Assembly: GCA_900079695.1 (NCBI GenBank)
Contig: LT599022.1
Location: 3,044,530-3,108,529 of the forward strand
Source: an uncultured Alphaproteobacteria bacterium
Lineage (GTDB): Bacteria; Pseudomonadota; Alphaproteobacteria; Rhodospirillales; Rhodospirillaceae
Length of the DNA: 64,000 nt
Direction of reading: 5' to 3'
Both the position numbers and the translations under genes were made by a program. This document shows, one piece after another, positions 52,686-62,139 of this stretch. The notes beneath the pieces were generated by a model. That model had not been told where the DNA came from, did no database searches, and worked only from the letters and a program-made list of their open reading frames with translations. The stretch's first letter is position 1; every line of letters starts with the position of its first letter.

Positions 52686-53873
52686 ATGGCTTTCAAGACG
52701 CTCGACGACATCGAGGTGAAGGGCAAGCGCGTGTTCGTGCGCGCCGATCTCAACGTTCCGGTGAAGGACGGCAAGGTGACCGATGCGACCCGCATCGTCC
52801 GCTCCGCCTCCACCATCGCGGAGTTGCGCAAGGCGGGCGCGGCGGTGATCGTCGCCTCCCACTTCGGCCGCCCCAAGGGCGGTCCGTCGCCCGAGTTCTC
52901 GCTGAAGCCGGTGGTCGCGCCGCTCGCCGAGGCGCTCGGCGCGCCGGTAGCGTTCGCCGAGGACTGCGTCGGCCCCAAGGCCGAGGCCGCGGTCGCCGCG
53001 CTCAAGCCGGGCGACGTGCTGCTGCTCGAAAACCTCCGCTTCCACGCCGAGGAGGAGAAGAACGACGCCGCCTTCGCCGCCGCGCTGGCGAAGCTCGCCG
53101 ACGTCTACGTCAACGACGCGTTTTCCTCCGCCCACCGCGCCCACGCCTCCACCGAGGGGATGGCGCACAAGCTTCCCGCCGCCGCGGGCCGCCTGATGCA
53201 GGCCGAGCTCGAAGCGCTCGCCGCGGTGCTGGAGAAGCCCGAGCGCCCGGTCACCGCGATCGTCGGCGGCGCCAAGGTTTCGACCAAGCTCGACCTTCTC
53301 GGCAACCTCGTCGCCAAGGTCGACTTCCTGGTGATCGGCGGCGCGATGGCCAACACCTTCCTTGCCGCCAAGGGCGTCGACGTCGGCAAGTCGCTGTGCG
53401 AGCACGAGATGAAGGACACCGCGCTGGCGGTGCTGAAGACCGCCGCCGAGAAGGGTTGCACCATCGTTCTGCCCACCGATGTGGTGGTGGCGGGCGAATT
53501 CGCCGCGGGTGCGCCGTCCGAGGTGGTCGCCGCCGAGGCGGTGCCGTCGGGCAAGATGATCCTCGACGTTGGCCCGGTGTCGGTGCGCACCGTCGTCAAC
53601 CGTCTGGCCGAGAGCAAGACCCTGCTGTGGAACGGCCCGTTCGGCGCGTTCGAGATCAAGCCCTTCGACGCGGGCACCAACGGCGTCGCCCGCGGCGCGG
53701 CGGATCTCACCAAAAAGGGCGCGCTGGTGTCGGTGGCGGGCGGCGGCGACACCGTCGCGGCGCTCGGCAACGCCGGGGTGGTCGACGACCTCACCTACGT
53801 CTCGACCGCCGGCGGCGCGTTCCTCGAGTGGCTCGAAGGCAAGACCCTGCCGGGGGTAGCCGCGCTCGGCTGA
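52686..53873 (+). CDS. pgk: Phosphoglycerate kinase
   Basis: 395 residues, full length. Transfers phosphate from 1,3-bisphosphoglycerate to ADP in glycolysis, or the reverse in gluconeogenesis and CO2 fixation. The substrate-binding block [23 protein letters not shown] is at the N-terminus, the triose-binding [10 protein letters not shown] follows, then [15 protein letters not shown], and the C-terminal nucleotide site has [15 protein letters not shown] and [12 protein letters not shown]. Follows gap, the standard order. Aldolase and pyruvate kinase, often further along, are not here. Confidence 0.97.
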   Translation: MAFKTLDDIEVKGKRVFVRADLNVPVKDGKVTDATRIVRSASTIAELRKAGAAVIVASHFGRPKGGPSPEFSLKPVVAPLAEALGAPVAFAEDCVGPKAEAAVAALKPGDVLLLENLRFHAEEEKNDAAFAAALAKLADVYVNDAFSSAHRAHASTEGMAHKLPAAAGRLMQAELEALAAVLEKPERPVTAIVGGAKVSTKLDLLGNLVAKVDFLVIGGAMANTFLAAKGVDVGKSLCEHEMKDTALAVLKTAAEKGCTIVLPTDVVVAGEFAAGAPSEVVAAEAVPSGKMILDVGPVSVRTVVNRLAESKTLLWNGPFGAFEIKPFDAGTNGVARGAADLTKKGALVSVAGGGDTVAALGNAGVVDDLTYVSTAGGAFLEWLEGKTLPGVAALG

Positions 53874-53893
53874 GGCGCGGCGAGGAGGGGCGG

Positions 53894-54382
53894 ATGGCCG
53901 CCGACGATCCCGTCGGTCTGATGGCGAAGCGTCTGGAGGGCACCAATGTCAGCCCCCAGACCTTCCTCGCCACGGACTATCTCAACCACTTCAACGAAGT
54001 GGTGATGCTGCTCGGCATGCTGGGCGACATGCCGGAGATGTTCGAGGACGTCGCCGCGTGGCGGCCGAAGCCCTACGTCCAGCACTTCCGCGACAGCAGC
54101 ATCGCCGACCGCGACCTCGCGATCGAGGCCTACGCGCTCGCGCCCGCGCGCTATCGCGAACCGTTCGACGCCACCATCGCCCAGGCCGACGAGGTGGTGG
54201 CGCGCGCGGTCGCGCTGATCGGCGCGGCGATCGACGCCGGCGACGTCGAGCGCGCCGCATTTCTCGGCGGCCAGACCTCGCAGATGCTGCAACGGCTGAT
54301 CGACGTCGCCTCCGGAATCATCCATGGCGCCGAGAAGGGGATGTCGCAGGCGGAGATCGACATCGTTCTCGGCGATGCCTGA
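53894..54382 (+). CDS. Helical protein of unknown function with a CheY-binding-like tail
   Basis: 162 residues, all helical by composition, without a membrane segment. I do not recognise a family. It starts 20 bases after pgk with GAGGAGGGG before the ATG, so it is probably co-transcribed. The central part has FNEVVMLLGMLGDMPEMFEDVAAWRPKPYVQHF and an alanine-rich helical hairpin. The tail reads MSQAEIDIVLGDA, which resembles the FliM peptide bound by CheY and both tail motifs of CheZ at 12 kb. A role in chemotaxis signalling is possible but unproven. Confidence 0.7.
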   Translation: MAADDPVGLMAKRLEGTNVSPQTFLATDYLNHFNEVVMLLGMLGDMPEMFEDVAAWRPKPYVQHFRDSSIADRDLAIEAYALAPARYREPFDATIAQADEVVARAVALIGAAIDAGDVERAAFLGGQTSQMLQRLIDVASGIIHGAEKGMSQAEIDIVLGDA

Positions 54383-54474
54383 AGCGCGACCGTTTCGGCC
54401 GCGTTTTCATCTCCGCGCAACAAAAACCGCTGAAAATAAGTGCCGTGGGAGACGCGCCGGGGCTTCATTCCCGG

Positions 54475-54503
54475 TTGTCGCGGCATAGGCGTTTGGCTAC
54501 ACT
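54475..54503 (+). promoter_or_regulatory. Sigma-70 type promoter for the lipoprotein gene
   Basis: TTGTCG (54475-54480), 17 bases, TACACT (54498-54503). It implies a 5' leader of about 120 bases before the ATG at 54633. Confidence 0.55.
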
Positions 54504-54632
54504 GCGGCGGGTGGAGTTCCGGGCGCGGGGGGTTTGCGTCCGTCTTGGAGCTTCTTCGGAGAATTTCCAGAAATACCCACTTCGGAGCGGGCGATACGCT
54601 CGGGGATCATACAAAAAAGGTAGTTCGCGACG

Positions 54633-55742
54633 ATGGCCTTCTCGCAAATCCGTGTTGTGTTGATGGGCTCAGCCCTGCTTCTCGGCGGCTGCTCCTTCAC
54701 CTCCGACTCGCTGTTCCCGTCGCTGGGAGCGGGCGACACGTCCTCCGACGCGGCCACGGATGCGCAGGGGCCGGCGCTCGGCACCACCAACTTCGAACCC
54801 TCTCCGGTCACGCCGGGCGCCGCCACCGGCACCTACGTCGGCAAGAAGGTGCAGGCGCTCCGCGGCGACCTCTCCGCTCTCAAGACCATCGTCAGCCAGC
54901 ACAATTCGACCCTCCAGAGCCTGCGCAACCAGACCTCGCGGTCGGCGTCGCAGTATCACGAGCTGGTCGGCGCGATCACCGCGCGCCTGCAGGTCGGCTC
55001 GACCCCCGGCAATCCGATCCTCGTCGCCAACCTCCGCCGCGCGCAGGAGCTGATGAACGGCATGAGCGCCGACGTCGGCAAGCTCAGCCAGCTCTCCGCC
55101 GACGTCGCGTCGGATTCCGCGATGGCGGGCTTCCTGCTCGATTCGGTGCGGTCGTCCTATACCCTCTCCGGCGCGATCGAGGAAGACCACCGCCAGCTTC
55201 GCGTCCTCGAGGACGACACCAACCAGACCGTGGTGCTGATCGACCGCCTGTCGAAGGAACTCGACGCCGACATCGCCCGCCAGCAGTCCTATGTCGCCTC
55301 CGAACGCGCCAACCTCTCGGTGCTGTCGAACTCGGTGCAGGCCGGCCAGCTCTACGGCGCGGGCGCCGCGGGCCTCTCCGCCGCGCCGGTGGCGTCCGCC
55401 GACGCGATGCCCGGCCGCCTCGCGCCGATGGACCTCGCCGAGCGCCGCCCGCTGGTGGTGATCCGCTTCGACCGCGCCAACGTCGCCTACGAGCAGCCGC
55501 TCTATCAGGCGGTGAAGACCGCGCTCGACCGCAACCCCGCCGCCCGCTTCGATCTCGTCGCGGTGACCCCGGCGAAGGCGGTTCCCGGCCAGGCCGCGCT
55601 CGGCACCAACGCCGCGCGCCGCAATGCCGAGGCGGTGATGCGCAGCCTGAACGGCATGGGCCTCCCGGCCGACCGCGTCGAGCTTTCGGCCACCACCTCG
55701 GCCCAGGCGCTCGGCAACGAGGTTCATCTCTACCTGCGTTGA
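54633..55742 (+). CDS. Exported lipoprotein of unknown function
   Basis: 369 residues. The N-terminus is a lipoprotein signal (VVLMGSALLLGGCSF) with lipobox L-G-G-C, cysteine at residue 20; the next residues are Ser and Phe, so outer-membrane sorting is likely. A low-complexity linker (to about residue 65) precedes a long helical, coiled-coil-like region (residues 70-245), and the C-terminal 110 residues resemble an OmpA-like or periplasmic alpha/beta domain (PLVVIRFDRANVAYEQPLYQAVKTALDRNPAARFDLVAVTP, then NAEAVMRSLNGMGLPADRVELS). The OmpA-like pattern of residue naming and a peptidoglycan-binding role are inferred. Confidence 0.8.
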   Translation: MAFSQIRVVLMGSALLLGGCSFTSDSLFPSLGAGDTSSDAATDAQGPALGTTNFEPSPVTPGAATGTYVGKKVQALRGDLSALKTIVSQHNSTLQSLRNQTSRSASQYHELVGAITARLQVGSTPGNPILVANLRRAQELMNGMSADVGKLSQLSADVASDSAMAGFLLDSVRSSYTLSGAIEEDHRQLRVLEDDTNQTVVLIDRLSKELDADIARQQSYVASERANLSVLSNSVQAGQLYGAGAAGLSAAPVASADAMPGRLAPMDLAERRPLVVIRFDRANVAYEQPLYQAVKTALDRNPAARFDLVAVTPAKAVPGQAALGTNAARRNAEAVMRSLNGMGLPADRVELSATTSAQALGNEVHLYLR

Positions 55743-55771
55743 CCGGCGGCGGCAAAAGCGCTATCAGACCG

Positions 55772-55803
55772 ATGAAAACGGTGCCCTCGGGCGCCGTTTT
55801 CAT
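55772..55803 (+). terminator. Hairpin terminator of the lipoprotein gene
   Basis: ATGAAAACGGTGCCC pairs with GGGCGCCGTTTTCAT over 15 positions, one G-T wobble, with a two-base turn. The run of T lies inside the descending arm. It starts 30 bases after the stop codon and ends 32 bases before the next start. Confidence 0.65.
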
Positions 55804-55834
55804 TATCGTCTTCGGATCGTTTCACCGAGAAGGA

Positions 55835-56329
55835 ATGGGAACCTTGGCGGACAAGGACTACACCACCAGCCGGTACATGGGCATCTCCTGGGACATGTTT
55901 CACCGCGACGCCCGCGCGCTCGCGGCGAAGCTGATGGCGAAGGGGCCGTTCCGCGGCATCGTCGCGATCACCCGCGGCGGACTGGTGCCCGCGGCGGTGG
56001 TCGCCCGCGAACTCAATCTGCGCATGATCGAGACGTTGTGCATATCGAGCTACGACGATCGCGTCCAGGGCTCGGGAGTCAGCGTTCTCAAGCGCCCGGA
56101 GGGCGATGGCGAGGGCCTGCTGGTGATCGACGATCTGGTGGATTCCGGCCGCACCGGCAAGGTGGTGCGCGAACTGTTGCCGAAGGCCTACTTCGCCACC
56201 GTCTACGCCAAGCCGCAGGGCCGCGAGGTGGTCGACGATTTCGTCGTCGGCGTCGATCAGGGGATCTGGCTTCTGTTCCCGTGGGACGCCGATCTTCAGC
56301 CCGCGCCGCCCCTGGTGAAGGGTGGTTGA
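55835..56329 (+). CDS. gpt: Xanthine phosphoribosyltransferase
   Basis: 164 residues. Converts xanthine (and guanine) with PRPP to the nucleotide in purine salvage, at the membrane or in the cytoplasm. The start region YTTSRYMGISWDMFHRDARALAAKL is diagnostic of Gpt. The PRPP-binding loop is LLVIDDLVDSGRTGKVV near residue 90, and the WLLFPWD near the C-terminus also matches. The ATG abuts AAGGA, so a TTG three codons later, spaced better from that site, could be the true start. Its stop is 111 bases ahead of tRNA-Asp. Confidence 0.92.
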   Translation: MGTLADKDYTTSRYMGISWDMFHRDARALAAKLMAKGPFRGIVAITRGGLVPAAVVARELNLRMIETLCISSYDDRVQGSGVSVLKRPEGDGEGLLVIDDLVDSGRTGKVVRELLPKAYFATVYAKPQGREVVDDFVVGVDQGIWLLFPWDADLQPAPPLVKGG

Positions 56330-56440
56330 CGCGCGGATTCGCGCGGCTTTCCGCGGTCGGGGGAAAAACCTTTTTGCCAGCGGAAAAAAGTGCTTGCATC
56401 GATTGGGGGGCGTTGGTACATAAGCGCCCTCACCGCTTGC

Positions 56441-56517
56441 GGGGGTGTAGCTCAGCTGGTTAGAGTGCCGGCCTGTCACGCCGGAGGTCGCGGGTTCGAG
56501 CCCCGTCACTCCCGCCA
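56441..56517 (+). tRNA. tRNA-Asp (anticodon GTC)
   Basis: Full 77-base cloverleaf. The acceptor stem is GGGGGTG with CACTCCC (one G-T pair), discriminator G73 as tRNA-Asp requires, encoded CCA. The anticodon stem CCGGC/GCCGG holds loop CTGTCAC, anticodon GTC. The T loop is TTCGAGC. It is expected to carry queuosine at position 34, the base that GluQRS (34.9 kb) glutamylates. Confidence 0.96.
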
Positions 56518-56552
56518 CTTTCCCCTCGGGGAAAGCGCCAGTGGTGAAGATC

Positions 56553-56587
56553 AAAAAAAGCGGATCGCCGATGGCGGTCCGCTTTTT
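56553..56587 (+). terminator. Rho-independent terminator of tRNA-Asp
   Basis: A ten-base-pair stem (GCGGATCGCC/GGCGGTCCGC, one wobble) with a GAT loop is preceded by seven A and followed by five T, so it can work on both strands. Confidence 0.85.
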
Positions 56588-56594
56588 CGTTGGT

Positions 56595-56657
56595 CGGGCG
56601 TTCGCCCGTTTTTCGTCGGCCGGGCGTTTCGCCCGGGGGCGGCCCGGAGGCCGCCCC
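56595..56657. terminator. Array of three more hairpins between tRNA-Asp and the RquA-like gene
   Basis: CGGGCG-TT-CGCCCG then TTTTT (56595-56613) is a plus-strand terminator. CCGGGCG-TTT-CGCCCGG follows at 56620-56636. GGGGCGGCC-CGGA-GGCCGCCCC is at 56636-56657, just after the minus-strand gene ends at 56668. With the tRNA terminator this gives four hairpins in 105 bases between convergent genes. Confidence 0.65.
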
Positions 56658-56667
56658 GGAGAGGACG

Positions 56668-57438
56668 TCAGAGCGCCTTGCGCACCGCGACGACGCGCTG
56701 GTAGAGCCCGCCGAAGCTGGTGGTCTTGGTCCACTCGAACTTGGCGCGGCGGTCGGGGGTGACGTAGTCGGCGATCTCGTTCTTCCACAGGGCGAAGGTG
56801 AACGGCTCGAGCGACCACGCGACGAACGCCATCACCGGCCACAGCGGCTGCCACCACTTCATCTTGTGATAGTCGACGAAGATCGCCTTGCCGCCCAGGT
56901 CCACCTGGTCGAGGAGGTTGTTGACGATCATCGTCTTGTAGTCCTCCGGCACCTCGTGCAGCAGGAGGAAGCTGACGGCGACGTCGTAGGGGCCCTTGAT
57001 CGGGTCTGCGGCGTTGGCGCGGCGGATCAGCAGGTTCTTGAGGTTGAAGGCGCGGCGCTTCTTGCGCAGGCCGTAGAGCTGGATCGTCGAGATGTCGGAG
57101 ATCGTCACCGGGCCGGGCGCCGCCTTGTTCGACATGTCGATGCAGAAGGTGCCGTAGACCGAGGCGGGCATGTAGACGCGGTCGCCCGGTTTGATCTCGG
57201 CGAGCACGCTCCGCATCAGCGGCTGGTCCTGGAACCACAGGATCACCGCCGGAACCCACTGGTGGTCGAAGATGCGCTTCACGTAGGGCGCGACGTAGGC
57301 CCAGGTGTAGACCTCCTTGAGGTAACGCGGCACCGGCAGGCGCCAGCGCTGGCGGGAGGCGTGAGCCTCGCGTTCCGCCTCGGTCGGCGTTTCGGAGAGC
57401 GAGAATTCGGCTTCGGTGACGAGCGGTCGGGCGTCCAT
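56668..57438 (-). CDS. RquA-like rhodoquinone biosynthesis methyltransferase homologue
   Basis: 256 residues from an ATG with GGAGGA upstream. The pattern YLKEVYTWAYVAPYVKRIFDHQWVPAVILW, then SVYG, SDISTIQLYGLRKK, LLLHEVPEDYK, and FVDYHKMKWWQPLWPVMAFVAWSLEPFTFALW matches RquA, the methyltransferase-fold protein that swaps a methoxy group of ubiquinone for an amino group, producing rhodoquinone for fumarate reduction. The loop that reads QVACVYGDF in proven RquA is MPASVYGTF here, so it is a divergent member and may do something else. Rhodoquinone would fit a citrate-using facultative anaerobe. A plain class I SAM methyltransferase is the alternative. Confidence 0.7.
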   Translation of the reverse strand: MDARPLVTEAEFSLSETPTEAEREAHASRQRWRLPVPRYLKEVYTWAYVAPYVKRIFDHQWVPAVILWFQDQPLMRSVLAEIKPGDRVYMPASVYGTFCIDMSNKAAPGPVTISDISTIQLYGLRKKRRAFNLKNLLIRRANAADPIKGPYDVAVSFLLLHEVPEDYKTMIVNNLLDQVDLGGKAIFVDYHKMKWWQPLWPVMAFVAWSLEPFTFALWKNEIADYVTPDRRAKFEWTKTTSFGGLYQRVVAVRKAL

Positions 57439-57628
57439 GGGGAGAGATCCTCCGGTTTGGGGGCTGGGGCGGATCACGACTGATGAGGTTGCGCAACCCT
57501 GCGACCGCGTCGCCCCCTTCGCAAGACGCGGCACCCGATGTTTCCGGCACATTCTCTCTAAGGTCACTGCCGGCGCGGTCCGGCGGGGGGCGTGGCGGCC
57601 CCGTTTCCGCCGGGATGTTCGTAACGGT

Positions 57629-58066
57629 TCACGCGCGTCGCGGCAAGATCTCTCTTGCGCGATGTTCGAACGCGGAAATCATCGCCTCGACGTCTTCGGG
57701 GCCGAAACGGTTGAGAAGGGCCTGCAGGGTGCGCGAGCGCATCTCGCAGAGGAACTCGAGGCTCACGAAACTGCCGTTTTCCTGGCGTCGGAAGCGCCAC
57801 AGGATGGTGAGGCGGCGGAACGGCGGCTGCGACGCGGTGACGTCGATCGCCTCGTAGGGCATCAGCGTCGTGAGGGTTCGGAAGTTCTGACGGAGGAAAC
57901 GCATGCGCACCGTCTGGTCGGTGCCGTAGGCGTTCTCGCTGCGGGCCACGACTCGGGCGGAAATCCAGCCGGGCACGAACTCGGGGTAGCGCTCCACGTC
58001 CGCGACCAGGTCGAAGACGTCTTCGACCGCAAACGGCAAGGGTCTATGGACGGCGTAGCGGAACAT
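57629..58066 (-). CDS. Coq10/START-like ubiquinone-binding protein (RatA-type)
   Basis: 145 residues of the polyketide cyclase/START fold: LPFAVEDVFDLVADVERYPEFVPGWISARVV at the N-terminus, ENAYGTDQTVRMRFLRQNF, and SLEFLCEMRSRTLQALLNRFGPEDVEAMISAFEHRA. In mitochondria and alphaproteobacteria Coq10 binds coenzyme Q and aids respiration. Databases often call this family RatA toxin, but there is no antitoxin-like neighbour. It lies 190 bases upstream of the RquA-like gene on the same strand, so two quinone-related genes may be grouped. Confidence 0.9.
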   Translation of the reverse strand: MFRYAVHRPLPFAVEDVFDLVADVERYPEFVPGWISARVVARSENAYGTDQTVRMRFLRQNFRTLTTLMPYEAIDVTASQPPFRRLTILWRFRRQENGSFVSLEFLCEMRSRTLQALLNRFGPEDVEAMISAFEHRAREILPRRA

Positions 58067-58184
58067 CGGCGCCCCTGAGCCATTTTCATTTTCCCCGCCA
58101 TCCTAGGCCGTAAGGGTGGGACGGGGCAAACGAAGAATGCCCGAACGGGCGGGGGCGCCGACGGATTCTGCCTTGACGTTGCCG

Positions 58185-58607
58185 TTATGTGACCACAGTC
58201 AGGCGCACGTCGACGTTGCCCGCGAGGGCCTTGGAATAGGGGCAGACGGCGTGCGCTTCGGCCACCAGCGCCTCGGCCTCCTCGCGCGGCAGGCCGGCGA
58301 CGTGGGCGGTGAGTTCGACGTCGAGCACGAACCCCGGCGCGCCGTCGCCCGGCCCGACGCCGACGTCGGCGGTGACCGAGGTGTTCACCCCGGCGAGCTT
58401 CTTCAGGCCCACCAGGAATTGCAGCGAGCCGTCGAAGCAGGCGGCGTATCCGGCCGCGAACAGCTGCTCGGGGTTGGTGGCGGCGCCCCCGGGGCCGCCG
58501 AGCGCCTTCGGCACCGCCAGCTCGACGTCGAGTACGCCGTCGGAGGAGCGGGCGCGCCCGGCGCGGCCGCCCGAAACGCTCGCCTGCGCGCGATAGAGAA
58601 TCGGCAT
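58185..58607 (-). CDS. ohr: Organic hydroperoxide resistance protein Ohr
   Basis: 140 residues, standard for Ohr/OsmC thiol peroxidases, which reduce fatty acid and other organic hydroperoxides using lipoylated partners. The two redox cysteines are in YAACFDGSLQF (near residue 60) and AHAVCPYSKA (near 125), with the conserved arginine region in the N-terminal part. No OhrR repressor gene is adjacent. It is divergent from prfC; the intervening 124 bases hold both promoters, which I could not resolve. Confidence 0.93.
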   Translation of the reverse strand: MPILYRAQASVSGGRAGRARSSDGVLDVELAVPKALGGPGGAATNPEQLFAAGYAACFDGSLQFLVGLKKLAGVNTSVTADVGVGPGDGAPGFVLDVELTAHVAGLPREEAEALVAEAHAVCPYSKALAGNVDVRLTVVT

Positions 58608-58731
58608 GATGCGGAACCTCCCTGGGTTGTTGCGTCCCCGTTGCATATGGGGATGGATTTCTCCTTGCCGAGCGGGGCGAAAATGCCGACATTCCGCCCC
58701 AGCCGATTATCAGCCGTCCCGCAGGATCTTC

Positions 58732-60320
<1,589 letters not shown>

Positions 60321-60324
<4 letters not shown>

Positions 60325-60863
60325 CCGCGCTCCGCCCCGCCGCGTTCGTCGACCGCGACGGCACCCTGATCGTCGAGAAGAACTACCTCGGCGATCCGGC
60401 GGGGGTGGAGCTGCTGCCGGGCGCGGCGGAAGCCGTGCGCGCTCTCAAGGCCGCCGGATACGCGGTGGTGATGCTCACCAATCAGTCGGGGGTCGCGCGC
60501 GGCTACTTCGACATGGCGGCGGTGGACCGCGTCCATGCCCGCCTGGGCGAACTCCTCGCCGCCGAGGGCGCGGCGCTCGACGCGATCTACACCTGTCCCC
60601 ACGGGCCGGGCGACGCCTGCTCCTGCCGCAAGCCGCTGCCCGGCCTGGCGCGGCAGGCCGCTGCCGATCTCGGCCTCGACCTCTCCCGCTCGCTGGTGTT
60701 CGGCGACAAGGCCGCCGATCTCGGCGTCGGCCGCGCGGTCGGCGCGCTCGCGGTGCTGGTGCGCACCGGCCACGGCGCCGCGGAGGAGCCGACCGCCGCG
60801 CCGCTCGCCGATCTCGTCGCCGACGATCTCGCCGCCGCCGTCCGGCTGATCCCGAAACCCTGA
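60321..60863 (+). CDS. gmhB: D-glycero-manno-heptose 1,7-bisphosphate 7-phosphatase-type HAD phosphatase
   Basis: 180 residues of the GmhB/HisB-N group of HAD phosphatases. Motif I is FVDRDGTLIVE, motif II LTNQSGVARGY, the zinc loop CPHGPGDACSCRKPLPG, and motif IV FGDKAADLGVG. GmhB dephosphorylates heptose 1,7-bisphosphate in making the ADP-heptose of LPS inner core. The isomerase gmhA lies 1.3 kb downstream after azlCD, which supports this assignment over histidinol phosphatase. Coupled to prfC by ATGA. Confidence 0.9.
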
Positions 60864-60993
60864 TCCGTGCGCTTTGCGGGGCTGCAACGCCGTGGTTCCG
60901 TGGTATAGCTATGCGCGGGGAATAGGCCGTACCTTCCGGGGCGGCTCCGGTTCAGCGGGCTGACGGCAGACTTGGCGAAAGGTGCGTTCGTCC

Positions 60994-61725
60994 ATGGCGA
61001 TCAGTCCTACCCCGCCGCCCGTCCGGGCGGTGCTGCGCGACGCGTTGCGCGATTCCTACCTCGTGATCCTGACATTCGTGGTGATGTTCGTCGGCGTCGG
61101 CCAGATGAGCGCGCGCGCCGGGCTCGACGCGCTGCAAACCGCGCTGATGACCATCCTCACCGTCGCCGCCCCGGCGCAGGCGGCGGCGATGTCGATCCTT
61201 TCCGCTGCGGGCGGCGCGGGCAACGCCGCCTGGATCGCCGCGATCACCTCGGTGGTGGTGATCAACCTCCGCTTCATCGTCATGGTGGCTTCGGTGATGG
61301 CGCGGCTGCCCAAGCTCTCCGTGCCGCGCACCGTCGCCGCGCTCGGCTTCCTTTCGGCGAGCTCGTTCGCGGTGATCTTCCCGCGTCTGATCGGCGACGC
61401 GCCGCCGAAGCGCCCGGCGCTCTACGTCGGCCTCACCTGCCTGTGCTGCGCCCTCTCGGCGACCGCCGGCGCGGTGATCGGCCACCGCAGCTCCGGCGCG
61501 GTCTCGCCGTTCTGGGGGGCGCTGCTGGGGGCGGTGGTGCCCTCCTACTTCGCCACCCTGATCGCCGGTCAATGGAAGGACAAGGCGCTGATGCTCAACG
61601 CGCTCGCGGGCGCGGTGCTGGTGCCGCTCGCCGCGCCCGCCCTCGGCGCCAGCGCGCTGCTGCTGGTGCCGCTCGCGTTCGCTGTCGTCACCACCCTCGC
61701 GCGGCGGAGGAAGGCCGATGCTTGA
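60994..61725 (+). CDS. azlC: AzlC family branched-chain amino acid exporter, large subunit
   Basis: 243 residues, six to seven membrane segments. AzlC with AzlD exports branched-chain amino acids (and analogues) from the cytoplasm. Typical features are the N-terminal DALRDSYLVILTFVVMFVGVGQMSARAG, the alanine/glycine-rich second segment (APAQAAAMSILSAAGG) and INLRFIVMVASV. The ATG at 60994 is chosen, with AAAGG upstream; a GTG four codons earlier is possible. It overlaps azlD by eight bases. Confidence 0.9.
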   Translation: MAISPTPPPVRAVLRDALRDSYLVILTFVVMFVGVGQMSARAGLDALQTALMTILTVAAPAQAAAMSILSAAGGAGNAAWIAAITSVVVINLRFIVMVASVMARLPKLSVPRTVAALGFLSASSFAVIFPRLIGDAPPKRPALYVGLTCLCCALSATAGAVIGHRSSGAVSPFWGALLGAVVPSYFATLIAGQWKDKALMLNALAGAVLVPLAAPALGASALLLVPLAFAVVTTLARRRKADA

Positions 61726-62074
61726 ACCCTGGCAGATCTGGGCGGTGGCCCTCGGCGGCGGTCTCTCCACCCTCGCCATCCGCATGCTGCCGATGGTGGC
61801 GCTGCGCAACATCGGCGAGGGTGCGGTCCGCGACATCCTCGACCGCACCGGCTTCGGCGTGATGGGCGGACTGGTGGCGCAGACCGCAATCTCCACCGGC
61901 CGGACCCTGTTCGCCCACGGCGGCGGAGCGTCGGCGCAGTCCCTCGGCATGGCGTGGGGGATCGTCGCGGTGGCGATCGCCTTCGCGCTGTCGGTGAAGT
62001 TCAGGTGGAAGCTTCCGGCGGCGCTCGTCGCACTCGCCTTCTTCGCCCTCGGCGGCGTCGTCTTCTCCGCCTGA
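61718..62074 (+). CDS. azlD: AzlD family branched-chain amino acid exporter, small subunit
   Basis: 118 residues, three to four membrane segments (IWAVALGGGLSTLAIRMLPMVAL; FGVMGGLVAQTAI; IVAVAIAFALSV; ALVALAFFALGGVVF). AzlD is the small partner of AzlC. The start overlaps the azlC stop by eight bases, so the pair is made together. The LRNIGEGAVRDIL loop is typical. The next gene, gmhA, starts 66 bases downstream. Confidence 0.88.
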   Translation: MLEPWQIWAVALGGGLSTLAIRMLPMVALRNIGEGAVRDILDRTGFGVMGGLVAQTAISTGRTLFAHGGGASAQSLGMAWGIVAVAIAFALSVKFRWKLPAALVALAFFALGGVVFSA

Positions 62075-62139
62075 AGTCCTTGACACCGCAGGGCGCGGCG
62101 GCTTTCCTCAAGCGCGAAGTCTTCGCAATGGGAGCCGCC

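Noticed and set aside
57629-58066. RatA-type toxin of a toxin-antitoxin pair
   Set aside because: The protein fits Coq10/START lipid-binding proteins, and no antitoxin-like gene lies beside it.
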